Shown here in pieces: positions 22,554-32,334 of a stretch of 64,000 nucleotides of DNA (the stretch's first letter is position 1; the number at the start of each line of letters is the position of its first letter). Origin of the DNA: Chloranthus sessilifolius (lineage: Eukaryota; Streptophyta; Magnoliopsida; Chloranthales; Chloranthaceae); the NCBI GenBank assembly GCA_021018995.1, contig CM037586.1, positions 147,664,060 through 147,728,059 on the forward strand. Direction: 5' to 3'. The translations under genes and the position numbers were made by a program. The notes under the pieces are model-generated. The model was not told the origin of the DNA, did no database searches, and worked only from the letters and a program-made list of their open reading frames with translations.

Positions 22554-23056
22554 ATTTAACATATTATTTGGGAATGGAAAAATATAAGAGAAAGTACAAA
22601 AAAACTACGATTGGCTCAATAATTAAATAAGCCAAAAAGTTGCATAATAAAAACCACTGCATAGTGTTACACTCAAGGTGCCAAAGTGGGTATTGGTGTC
22701 GGGTACCGGTCCATGAAGGACTGATACATATTGGCTGATATTACCAATTCTAATGGCTGCCTTCAAAACAAAAAATTGATAGAGGTATCGGCCGATTCCT
22801 CTATCAATTTAACATATTATTTGGGAATGAAAAACTATAAGAGAAAGTAAAAATAACCAACGATTGGCTCAATAATTAAATGAGCCAAAAAGTTGCATAA
22901 TAAAAACCAGTGCATAGTGTTACACTCAAGGTGCCAAAGTGGGTATTGGTGTTGGGTACCGGTCCATGGAGGACTGATACGTATTGGCTGATATTACCAA
23001 TTCTAATGGCTGCCTTTAAAAAAAAAAAATTGACAGAGGTATCGGCCGATTCCCAT
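22554..23056. repeat. recent direct duplication of a 253 bp unit
   Basis: ATTTAACATATTATTTGGGA starts both units (22554 and 22807). They remain nearly identical through TAAGAGAAAGTA, GTTGCATAATAAAAACCA, GTTACACTCAAGGTGCCAAA and GACTGATAC(A/G)TATTGGCTG. High identity suggests a recent event. The unit includes part of a GTATCGG-type repeat, which continues to about 23165. Confidence 0.85.
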
Positions 23057-23436
23057 TCCGTATAGGCCAATACTACCACCGAGACCGATCCCGATACTAG
23101 ATCGGGGCTGATAGGTATTAGTTGGCCGAACACCGATACGTATCGGTATCAGCAGATACTTGATACCTTCATTACTCTATGCACTTATCTCAAATGATTG
23201 AAATTATTGATCGATAATTTTGATAATGAAAGAATGGCTGATATGACCGATAAATTGAATGTATCAGTCGATTTGGCTGATACATACAAAGTGCGATAAA
23301 TTTGAATGTAGTGACATGGGGACCCCTCAAGGCGATTGGAAGATAAATATCGGTTTCGTCCAAAAGATATTGAACTATGTGCTAATGACGCGTTAATGCC
23401 AATTTGCAAACAAAGTAGATTAAAGTTCATACCAAA

Positions 23437-23503
23437 GAGGCCTTAGCCCAATTGGTACGCTCCCTCCGTTGTGAGGGAGTAGGTCGTAGGTTCGATAAGC
23501 CTC
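23437..23503 (+). mobile_element. tRNA-derived SINE head, copy 2
   Basis: A tRNA-like fold: GAGGC at the start can pair with GCCTC at the end, TTAGCCCAATTGGTACGC is a good A box, CTCCCTC and GAGGGAG form a seven-pair stem around CGTTGT, and GTAGGTTCGATAAGCC is a B box with one extra base. Related to 1200-1270. The SINE body probably continues past CTCACCAAAAAAG, but its end is not clear. Confidence 0.7.
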
Positions 23504-24574
23504 ACCAAAAAAGCCATTGAAAAACAAGGATTATCTATAAAAGGTTTTAGAAGGATATCTTAGAATTTGACAGTAAATAATTTTAAATAACTTTTTGGGA
23601 ATCTTTTTCATAATTTTAAATAGGGATAATTAGAGAAACATGTCTCAAAAATAAACTTTTTAGCAAAAAAGATCCGATCTCAAACGTTTTAGAAAAACAA
23701 AACTTTCACGGATTTTGGAACTTTAGAAAATCTGTTAAGGCACTATTTATTTATTTATTTTTTTTAAAATATACTTTTACGATTTTCTGAAGTTCTAAAA
23801 TTTCCCATTGCTGACATTATCGGGAACCCTAATTTAGTGAGTATGGAGAATGGAGTGCTAGCCTTGGCACTGGGCCAAACTCTCTTTAACAACCTTGGGG
23901 AATGTGCAAAGGGCAATTCAGTTAAAAGAATATTAACAAGTTGTAATGGACTTTAGAGGTTATCGTATTGTATCGCATAAGGTGATATATACAAATGTCT
24001 GGGGCCCTGATAGCTGTTAATGTCAGCACAGATGGTACGAGATCAGCAACACTAGATATAATCTATTGTAGCCATTAATAGCCCATTAACCCAATAAAAA
24101 AATGGGTTGTTAGAGGGCGTGCTGCACTGACGGCCGAAGTTGAGGTGATTTATTGGCAAACTTTGTGTGCATTTAAAAGCCCATGTTATCTTAAGGGTTT
24201 GACCCATTTGAAAGGCCATAATATTCTGCCACTTGCAATTTGGAAGGTGAAGCACGCTCTATTGTATTAAGTTGACCTGATTAATTGCATATTAGTAAAC
24301 ACAAAGTGGATGACGTGCTTAAATTAGGATTACTAGAAATTTGGCCTCTTATGGCTTTGACTTGTTCTTTGCAAATAAGTCATTTCTTAGCAATTGGAGT
24401 GTGGAGGCCACCAAACCTCCAAGCATGTCCTAGGAAGTTTGGTTTCAACAAATAATTGGCCTTTTGCCATCACTAGGATGACACAACCTAGCTTCCTTTT
24501 AGGTATTAGGTTTAATTTTGCTTTATTATATAAAAGCCCGAAACTATATCTATCCGGATGCAGCTCTAAGCGCT
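23504..24574. other. intergenic DNA, nothing recognised
   Basis: Short frames at 24052-24255 (minus) and 24394-24633 (plus) were checked and show no domain. Confidence 0.4.
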
Positions 24575-24910
24575 GCGTTCAGATCAGGGCTGGGCACTAT
24601 GTGACACCCGTCATGGGTGTCATGACAACTTAGAAAAGATCATTCGGGTACCACCAAAATATTTGGTCATAATTCGATGCATATCCATTATTAAAAATGT
24701 AGACAAATGTGTCCAAAAGTAATACACCAAGTTGAGGGCTGCGTCCAGACCAATTGGGCACCATGTGACCCCATCACGTGGATTGAGTGTCTCGATAATT
24801 TGGAAAAATATCGATCAAGTCTCACACAAAAATTTGGGGACAATTCGATATATATCCACAATTGAAATGTGGTTAAAGGGCCCAACTTCAATGCACTAAA
24901 TTTGTGGGTT
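24575..24910. repeat. two diverged direct copies of a 166 bp unit
   Basis: GCGTTCAGATCAGGGCTGGG at about 24575 matches GCGTCCAGACCAATTGGGC at 24741. The parallel continues with CACTATGTGAC/CACCATGTGAC, AATTCGATGCATATCCA/AATTCGATATATATCCA and AATGCACT/AATACACC. Confidence 0.65.
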
Positions 24911-25233
24911 GTTATGTTATTTTTGAGCCATGAAATCAAGCCCAAAAAACTTTAAAAAAAAAAAAGAAAATTAATCACATGCCACGTCGCTTGCTGGACA
25001 ACCCAAAGCAAGTGTTGTTTTGGGTGTCACATGCCATGTAGTCTGTGATTTGGAGTTCCAACACATTTCCCGTGCACTCATATTTATATCCTTTCACTCG
25101 TGTCATGAGATATAAACGATGACTTGAACTCTATTAGTTACATGTCTTTTCAAAGGAGCTGGAATAACATGTAACCAATGAGATCACGAATCATGGGTTT
25201 ATGTCCCATGACTGGAGTTACGAGATCATCAAC

Positions 25234-25235
<2 letters not shown>

Positions 25236-25303
<68 letters not shown>
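25236..25303. repeat. compound (CT)n(TA)n microsatellite
   Basis: About 15 CT units run directly into about 19 TA units. Flanking segments on the two sides are related to each other (CATGAGATATAAACGATGACTT and CATGAAATATAATCACATGACT type wording), so the microsatellite sits between two old copies of a short repeat. Confidence 0.9.
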
Positions 25304-25305
<2 letters not shown>

Positions 25306-25463
25306 GTAATTATCCTCTCACTAGAGTCATGAAATATAATCACATGACTTTAGTAATCATTGGTTGCATGTAAAATCAAATTGAATTTTTAGGTTATTTG
25401 ATGTGACATGCAATCAATAGGAGCTTGAGTCATGGACTTATGTCCCATTACTAGAGTCATATA

Positions 25464-25824
25464 GGTTGTGTATGACATAACTCTCTATTAGCTCCTGTCA
25501 TAGTAGAGTTTTTGTAGGTTTCCATACTCTTTGCTAATATCCTGCTACATGTTTTAGCATGTACCCCATCTCCTTGATAACTCCTTGCATAGCAAGATTA
25601 TGTAGGATTTACCTGTTCAGCAATTCTACCCTCATCTCTACTCACTCCTTGCCATAACATATTTTATTTGCTCAGGTAGGGAGTTAGTAGAGAGCAGGGA
25701 GGTTGCTACTAGAGCAGGTAAATCCTCCTTTACAGAGAGTTAGAAAAGATAATGAAAGCCAACTATAGTAGGTGAACTCTTAGGGTGTGTGTGTGTGTTA
25801 GCAGAGAGCTATGCCATATGCAGC
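25464..25824. mobile_element. MITE with long terminal inverted repeats, copy 2
   Basis: The left end GGTTGTGTATGACATAACTC and the right end, reading AGCTGCATATGGCATAGCTC on the reverse strand, match each other and copy 1 at 95-364. The interior holds CCTGCT/AGCAGG blocks shared with copy 1 and an internal (GT)n. Boundaries are accurate to a few bases; no target duplication seen. Confidence 0.6.
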
Positions 25825-25893
25825 TGGTTAGGTCCTCTAATAGAAGATGGTCACCATCCTCCAAGATACACGAGGAGCTCCACGTGACATTCA

Positions 25894-26097
25894 CGCTACA
25901 AAAAATAAGACTATTAGCGGCAGTTTTTTTTAATAAAAAACTGCAGCTATTAGTCCTGTCACTACAAAAAATTGCCGCTAGTATTTTTGTAACGGCAGTT
26001 TTTTGTAGCGTAGTGACAGTTTTTTGTAGCGACAGTACTAATAGCGACAATTTTTTATAATAAAAAACTGCCGCTAATAGTCTTATTTTTTGTAGTG
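25894..26097. mobile_element. CACTA-type MITE, copy 4, with TCA target duplication
   Basis: Starts CGCTACAAAAAATAAGACTA (second base of the usual CACTA changed) and ends TAGTCTTATTTTTTGTAGTG. TCA borders both sides (25891-25893 and 26098-26100), a 3 bp duplication. At 204 bp it is the longest copy, with extra internal TTTTTTGTAGCG steps. Opposing small frames here are artefacts of the inverted repeat. Confidence 0.85.
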
Positions 26098-26737
26098 TCA
26101 AAACAAATTTTGGGTGTCACATAGAGTACGAATGCATCGTTTGGATCAATTTAAAAAAAAAATAAAAAAAATTACTTTAAAGCACAAGTCAAATTTGAAC
26201 TAATTTCAACGATCTAAATTTTATTTCTAAAAAAATACATGATAAAGATGCATTTTCAAATTATCTTTTTTCAAAGATGCTCTAAGCAATGCACATGTCC
26301 TCCATGTGGCATCAAAATAATGTTACAAGTGCCACATAGAGCTCCATATAGGAACTTAGAGGATGCTCATCGTTCTCCATTAGTTCCTCTATTTTATATA
26401 TATATATATATTAGTAAAAGGCACGTATGCACTTGCCCAATTTAGTTCCTCTATTTAAGTAAGATCCAAGGGCCCAATTTAGTTCCTCCATTTTAGTAAG
26501 ATCCAAGGAGAACGATGTGGAAGTCAACTATTGATAGAGTCAGTTGCCAAGAAAATTTTCTTAACCTTTTGATTCCTCCAAGGAGGAATAATCCCTTTAC
26601 CAAAATCAAACTACAATCTTCAAAGGCATTTAGAAAATTTAAAAAATATTTCAAATATTTTAAGGCACTCTAAAGCCCCGAACAACTTCTAATTGGTTTT
26701 AAAGGGGGGAAAGTGTTAGATTTGATGCCACTTTCTA
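26098..26737. other. intergenic DNA, possibly LTR-element leader at its right end
   Basis: About 26690-26737 would be the untranslated leader of the Copia-type element whose LTR begins at 26752 (minus strand). The rest holds a direct repeat of TAGTTCCTC(T/C)ATTTTAGTAAGATCCAAGG-type wording near 26440-26510. No gene. Confidence 0.4.
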
Positions 26738-26749
26738 GCTTTGATACCA
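26738..26749 (-). other. primer-binding site, initiator-tRNA type
   Basis: On the minus strand this reads TGGTATCAAAGC, two bases after the LTR end (CTAACA). It is the usual Copia primer-binding site, complementary to the 3' end of initiator methionine tRNA except for a common A in place of G. It fixes the orientation of the neighbouring LTR. Confidence 0.75.
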
Positions 26750-26751
26750 CT

Positions 26752-27511
26752 TGTTAGGAATTCTACCCACTCTACGAACTCCTTATCGCGATGAATGCGA
26801 AAAAATAAGAAGATTCAAGTAAAAATTAATCATACGCACAACACAAAGATTTACGTGGTTCACCCAATCGAAGGCTACGTCCACGGGAGTATATGCACTA
26901 TTTTTATTGAATGTTTACAGCACACACACTCTTCTCTCTAGTGCAAACTCAATCAAGATCTAACACGATCTTCAACAAAAAATCTGCGATTAAACCAAAG
27001 ACGCGGTCCTTCAAATAATAGAGAAGAGATCTACCGGAATACAGTCACGATTCCGACACAGGAACGGCTTCAATCAGATCTTCAATCCCCAAGCTATTCT
27101 TCAATACTTTTTCTCTCAAAGTATTCTCATAGATTTCTGACCATGAAACTTTTTCACCAAGCTCTGTCTTTCTCTAGAGAAGAAAAACTTTCTACCAAAA
27201 GGCTCTAAGCTCTTTTTGGATACTAAACTCTTAAATCTCCTAAGAGTTGCAAGTATTCAAAACACTTCCAATAATACTCTCCTAATAACTTAGGAAACCT
27301 TGGCTAAAGTGAACTTCCCGAAATTAGCCACTTATTCAAAAACTTGCGGATCTATATCCGCCCAACAGTCAATCGATGGACTTCCCAACCCCAATCGATT
27401 GATACCGGTCAACCATCAATCTACGGATCTGCATCCGCTCATCAGTCAATCGATTGACATTTCAACCTCAATTGATTGACACCGGTGGTTGAGATTAAAC
27501 CTTATTCAACA
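26752..27511 (-). repeat. Copia-type 5' LTR, minus strand
   Basis: Reading on the minus strand it starts TGTTGAATAAGGTTTAATC and ends GTAGAATTCCTAACA, with a primer-binding site just beyond. Internal wording (reverse strand of GATTTACGTGGTTCACCC and GGCTACGTCCACGGGAG) is characteristic of many plant Copia LTRs. Several CAATCGATTGAT / CCGGTCAACC motifs sit in its 5' half. The body of the element to the left is missing after a short leader, so this is a truncated insertion. Confidence 0.75.
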
Positions 27512-28639
27512 GAAAAGTGCTTCACAAGTGATGTGTCACAAGTGATGTGTCTGTCTTGATAGGCATAATAGCTGCAGGCCTGCCCCTACAACTAAAATCC
27601 AAGCACCCTCATTTCCCCATTATTAGCAGTTCCCCTTTACAAAGTGCAATCACAACCACCACCTTCAAAAGCTCAAGTCACATAAGTAGCAGGACCTGTC
27701 TCCATGTTTCTTGAAGTTTAAATCTCCTGCATTTGGTTGGCCTACATCTAAAGGGTAAGTCGTAGGATGCATATAATAAAAACAATGCAGTGATACATAA
27801 TGAAGCAACATGAAATTTAGATCAAGGAAAACTAAGTACATTTGACAAATTTCTCAATTATATATCAACCAGATCATAAACTTTTGTAATTATTAGACAA
27901 GTAGCATATAATTGTTGAGTGGTAAAATTTATTTATAAAATGATTGGCTTCTCTAAACAAATCACAGCTCGGGTAACGGGTGCTGTCATGTTACTCGAGT
28001 GATCGAGTGAGAGGATCATCATTATCGATGATATTTTGGATGAAAAATTCTTAGTTATCCATTGTATGAATATCACCTATGACTTACTAGGAAGGCAAAG
28101 CAACCAATATTCTTAAAACATAATGTGATGTATAATATTCATTTCATTATCACATATGAGAATTCATAGGCAGCAATAAATAAATTGTAAGATGGTGGAG
28201 CGCCACTTAGAAACAGCATTAAATACAGTAAAAAATTCCCACTCTCCAAAATCTAGCCACTTGAAATATGAATAGGAAAAGAACCTCTCCTAACCATTCC
28301 ATACCTAAACCAATCCTCATGCTAATTTTGTATCCATCAAACATCTGTAACCTACCTCACAACCTCTTCAGACCCCAAAACAATAAAAGACCCAGTCCCT
28401 CTTTCCAGCCTTCACCCTCTTATTTATCATGTTTTTGTTGTTTTTCACTTATCATATAGTTTTTGCCTTACGTTTCTCAACATTGTAATTTATTGAACTT
28501 AACTCGTCGTTATTATCCATCCATAATACAGATAAACATACTTGATAAATGTTAAGAGAATAAATTTTTATTTTTTGTAAGCTCGAGGTTATAGGGTCCT
28601 CACCATTCTATTAACCAGCAAAAAATTAATTAAAACTGT
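27512..28639. other. intergenic DNA, nothing recognised
   Basis: The 63-codon frame at 28268-28459 is proline- and serine-rich with no domain. No RNA gene or repeat end seen. Confidence 0.4.
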
Positions 28640-29215
28640 CATCTCATAGAGCAATATGATGGAGCTTCGGTGTCACCATCACCCCAGCACACCACCCTAT
28701 AGCTCTCCAGTACAAGTAGTTGATCTGTTCTCGCTCGGGATACTCAGTGAATTCTGAAGGAAGCTGGAGAAGGTTAACCCACTTAACAATCGAATTTCCT
28801 TTGTTCCATTTAGCTGCCAAATAGTCGGCAAACCTATTACTTTTTGTCCATGAGAGTACTTAAGGCGTATGATTTGAAATTTTTTTACTCCAGAAGCGCA
28901 TAGTTTCCACAATTTCAACTTACTTCCAAGGAATACTACATTTGTTGCTGATGCAATCCATGGCCAATTTGGAGTCCAACTCAATAATCAATTTGGAAAT
29001 ATTACCCTTCATTGCTAATTTCACGCCAAGAGGGATATGGCTTTCATTTCAAGATGACTGATATCTATGAAATCAGTTTCATTACCATAGAAACTCCAAA
29101 TGTAGGTTCCATAAGCATTTCTCATCACTCCTCCAATACCAGTCTTTCCATCTTTCATTGAAGCATTGGTGTTAAGTTTCATTTCATCAGGATCAGGATA
29201 GAAAATAAAATTGCA
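28640..29215 (-). pseudogene. RNase H-like 3' end of a LINE (non-LTR retrotransposon)
   Basis: Minus-strand translation in two frames gives MKLNTNASMKDGKTGIGGV, a HLEMKAI helix, then (frameshifted near 29040) KLIIELDSKLAMDC and NRFADYLAAKWNKG. This is the RNase H fold found in plant LINE polyproteins and related domain-of-unknown-function proteins: strand 1 with the first catalytic Asp, an AE-type helix, the VE.DS strand, and a final NR.AD..A helix. Here the first Asp is Asn (NTNAS), while Glu and the DSK Asp are present; at least three stops or shifts occur. It is a dead 3' fragment; upstream reverse transcriptase was not seen. Confidence 0.65.
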
Positions 29216-29416
29216 TATTCAAAGACAGAACGACGATTATTAAAAATAAATAAATAAATAGAAGTTAAGTGATGACAATGAGATCAATTTTAGACCAAGT
29301 TTCGTCAAAAAGAGTTAAAGAAGAGACCTCCAAAGACCAAAGGTGCTCATGCAACTGCCACAACCACCGTGTCTCTTGCAGCCATTGAAAATTTCATATA
29401 CAACCTCCAGTGCACA

Positions 29417-29850
29417 TTGGAACCTGTGTTTATAAAAATTAATGTAATCCAATAGACAATTCCACAAAGATATAACTAACAAGAGATAGCATCATGAACG
29501 ACCCACATCGACTGGGTCAATGGCCTTGGGCTATATATAAACCTGGGGCAAACCTCACCTTACAAGCCGGTTTTGTCAGGTTGAGTTAGGCCCATGGAAT
29601 TCGTGAACGATAGTCCCACATCGACTGAGTCAATGGCCTTAGGCTATATATCCTGGGGCAAACCTCACCTTACAAGCCGGCTTTGTGAGGTTGAGTTAAG
29701 CCCATGGAATTCTACACAACAACCATGGAAGTTCAGTAAGGCACTGTTTGGAACTTGTGTTTATGCAAATTAATGTAATCCAATAGACAATTCCATGAAG
29801 ATATAACTAACAAGAGAGAGCAACAACCATGGAAGTTCAGTAAGGCCCTG
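29417..29850. repeat. tandem duplication of about 105 bp flank sequence, carrying two insertions
   Basis: The phrase TTAATGTAATCCAATAGACA with its neighbours GTGTTTAT and GATATAACTAACAAGAGA occurs at 29437 and 29769, and CAACCATGGAAGTTCAGTAA at 29719 and 29823. Copy 1 is interrupted by the 222 bp TRIM-like element. Copy 2 is followed by the MITE at 29844. Copy 1 is followed by GGCACTGTTTGG, nearly the first 12 bases of the same MITE. Confidence 0.75.
29495..29716 (+). mobile_element. small TRIM-like element made of two 110 bp direct repeats
   Basis: Begins TG (TGAACGACCCACATCGACTG) and ends CA (GGAATTCTACA), flanked by CATCA and CAACA (29490-29494, 29717-29721), a 5 bp target duplication with one change; the duplicated uninterrupted site at 29822 reads GCAACAACC. 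Inside, CCCACATCGACTG(G/A)GTCAATGGCC, GGCTATATA and CTCACCTTACAAGCCGG occur twice. CCTCACCTTACAAGCCGG and CCGGCTTTGTGAGG can form a hairpin. The wording is a widespread plant repeat, resembling terminal repeats of terminal-repeat retrotransposons in miniature with almost no interior. Confidence 0.65.
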
Positions 29851-30110
29851 TTTGGCAGCCCTTTTCCAAAAACCACTTTTTATGGGGAAAGGGAAAATGT
29901 TGGGTGAAAAGCATATTTCACCGACAGACCTGACCACCTCTAGCTGAAAATGGAATTGTGTGAGAAGCTGTCCCATGCCGCTTCTCACAGAACACCATTT
30001 TCAGCAATGTGAGAGCGTTTTGAGAAGCAACATTTGAGCAGCAGTATATGATACACCTCTTTACAGCACATGAAATGTGCTTTTTGTGAAAAGGGTTGCC
30101 AAACAGGACC
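29844..30110. mobile_element. Tourist-type MITE with TAA target duplication
   Basis: GGCCCTGTTTGGCAGCCC at the left is mirrored by GGGTTGCCAAACAGGACC at the right. TAA flanks both (29841-29843, 30111-30113). 267 bp, with internal GAGAAGC and AAAATGG steps that pair across the element. A 3 bp TAA duplication suggests PIF/Harbinger. Confidence 0.82.
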
Positions 30111-30113
30111 TAA

Positions 30114-31540
30114 ACTTAGAGCAGAAGTGCTTCTACAAGTCTAAACTGCACACACACAGATTCAATAGGAGACTGATTTGACACCCACTTAAAACCCGTA
30201 TATATCTGTCCCTACAATCCTCATTCTAATAACAATACAAAACACTAAAACTTCCTCTAAATTTTTTTTAAGGTAGTTAATATTATTAAATTGCCATTAT
30301 TCAACTATAATACAAACAACAATATAATATATAATTGACCATCATTAGTAATGTCTGAAACAACCAAAATCTGGTATACCAACAATAATCAAGGTCACCC
30401 AACAATATGTGACCCTAAATGGTAGTTCCCAACATATAAAAAGAAGTAATAAATATTAGCATAGATCTGTCATATAATCCTTTTAGTAACCTAGTAAGTT
30501 TGCACATGCTCTGTTGGCCTGATATTTTGGTGGGCGTGAACATATATAGTATGCTTTTAAAAGAATCTTAACAAAGAAACAGTGTCAATCAGTAGAGCAT
30601 ATGCTTATCCTAAAGCCTAGCCTGTAATATTGCAGTTTGTGAAAGGTCCCCGAAAACAGGTGTATCCAATGATTCCACAAAGATCCAAAACCATGAAGAA
30701 TGAATTCAATTTGCAATATCCCTTACCATCAAGTCAATGCGTCTGGGACAATTTGAAAATCAAGTAAGCCAGATCCAGAGATCAATTATAAACCATGAAA
30801 GACTGTAAGCCTAGTGTGATAGAGTAATTTCATTAATTGATGTTGGATAACCAAAAGATGTGATGGAAGTATCAGTTTTTTTAAAAAAAAATTATAATTT
30901 CTCCACCACGAATTTGGCAGTGTTGCATTAATGTAACTCATTGCTTCAAGGATTGGATGCTTTCGCGAATCTTCTGATATGAACAAAATCACCAAGAGTA
31001 TTTACTATTTTCCTCTACCAAAGGAACGGATTTATAGAATGATGGAAAAGCCGAAAAGTCCATAGAAGGGATGAAAGTGTCACATTTATGCAAAATCAAT
31101 CTCTGTAATACGGATGGTCTCATGATGTGACACATTGAGGGCTTCCCTATATGAAAAAAACTCCAGATCATCAATATGCCATTGAAAAGCAAAAAAGTAA
31201 GTGGTACTAAATTGAAACAATTAGCAACAAAGTACTTACCTTAATTCTCAGCCACATTCTATAACTAATCCTTACTTTACTAACAAACAGTATAGAGAAG
31301 ATAACATCTCAAAAGCTGAGACACAATTCCTAAAATGTGACCTCCCTAAAATTAATGAACCCATTAAGAAAGTAACACAAAACAACATATTTCATATTTA
31401 TCTGAAAATTACTAAACCTACATGATGAAACCCAACTAAGAAATGATTGGCAGACGAATAAGGTTACACTAACCCATATTACAAGACAAAGACCTACTTG
31501 ATCAGCTTCTTCAAACCCTTAAGTAGTAGCAAGCCCGTCA
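30114..31540. other. AT-rich, intron-like DNA, nothing recognised
   Basis: Minus-strand frames at 30786-30995 and 30989-31192 overlap in different phases and give peptides without a known domain. No repeat ends were seen. Confidence 0.4.
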
Positions 31541-32285
31541 ACATCAAAATTGATTAAATCTAGATAATTTTAAGGTTGGTCTCGCTATCATTTACTTTGG
31601 TATATGAGCACCTTGAAGATTCCTAGTGGAAGGTGAGCAATAATATAACTTTGAAATATTTGTAACCAAATATTCTGGTCTCAATAAAAATAAAAAAACT
31701 TCACAAATACTAAAAAACATATTTAACGAGTAACAAGTAACACCGCGTGAGTATTGACCCCCACTCTACCACCGTAACGCTAATGCAACAAGCTATTATT
31801 GGATTGATATACCTTTGATGTTTTAGATTCTTCTACTCAATATGCCACTGCATTCCAACACGTGAAAAAAAGTATAACAGTTTTTTTGGCAACAATAACA
31901 TCAAAACAGTAGGAGAATAATATACCATTTTAATCAATAATAAAACCCCAATTCGGTCCACTCCATTAAAGCACCAATGAAAATGATAAAGTTCTGCAAC
32001 ACAATTTGTAATATATTAGCCAGTACATTAAGGATTGCTATGTCGAATAAAAATAAACTCCGATCCTGCACCAACCCATAAGTTGAAAAGTTACTCAGAC
32101 TTGCTCGGCAAGAGGATCCAGGGTCGTTCTCAAATCAGCATTCTCAACATGTTAAGTAGCTAACTTCAATATCAAACCTTTTGCCATGTCTATGTAATTT
32201 TATGTTGATGATTAAATCAGGTTGGAAACTTCTTAGAGAGTTGGTGTCGCTTTTATTTACTTTGGTGTATGAGCGGCCTAGAAGG

Positions 32286-32290
<5 letters not shown>
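31541..32290. repeat. first part of an ancient tandem duplication (A-B-A')
   Basis: Block A (about 31555-31630, AAGGTTGGTCTCGCTATCAT then TTTACTTTGGTATATGAGC) is repeated at about 32219-32285 (GTTGGTGTCGCTTTTATTTAC then TTTGGTGTATGAGC). Block B (31798-32010, TTGATATACCTTTGATG, CAACACAATTTGTAATAT) is repeated at 36388-36625. Removing the LINE at 32335-36199 restores A-B-A'-B' with similar spacing, so a segment of about 0.65 kb was duplicated before the LINE arrived. Block B contains a possible short exon on the minus strand followed by GTATATCAA. Confidence 0.6.

Positions 32291-32326
<36 letters not shown>
32289..32326. repeat. (TA)n microsatellite
   Basis: About 19 TA units immediately left of the truncated LINE. 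Confidence 0.9.
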
Positions 32327-32329
<3 letters not shown>

Positions 32330-32334
32330 GTAAT

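Noticed and set aside
23437-23503. Candidate tRNA gene
   Set aside because: The B box has an extra base, the anticodon loop is not standard and a diverged sibling exists at 1200-1270; SINE head preferred.
28268-28459. Pro/Ser-rich 63-codon frame as a small secreted peptide
   Set aside because: No signal-peptide layout at the N-terminus, no upstream or downstream gene signals, and composition follows local CCT/TCT richness.
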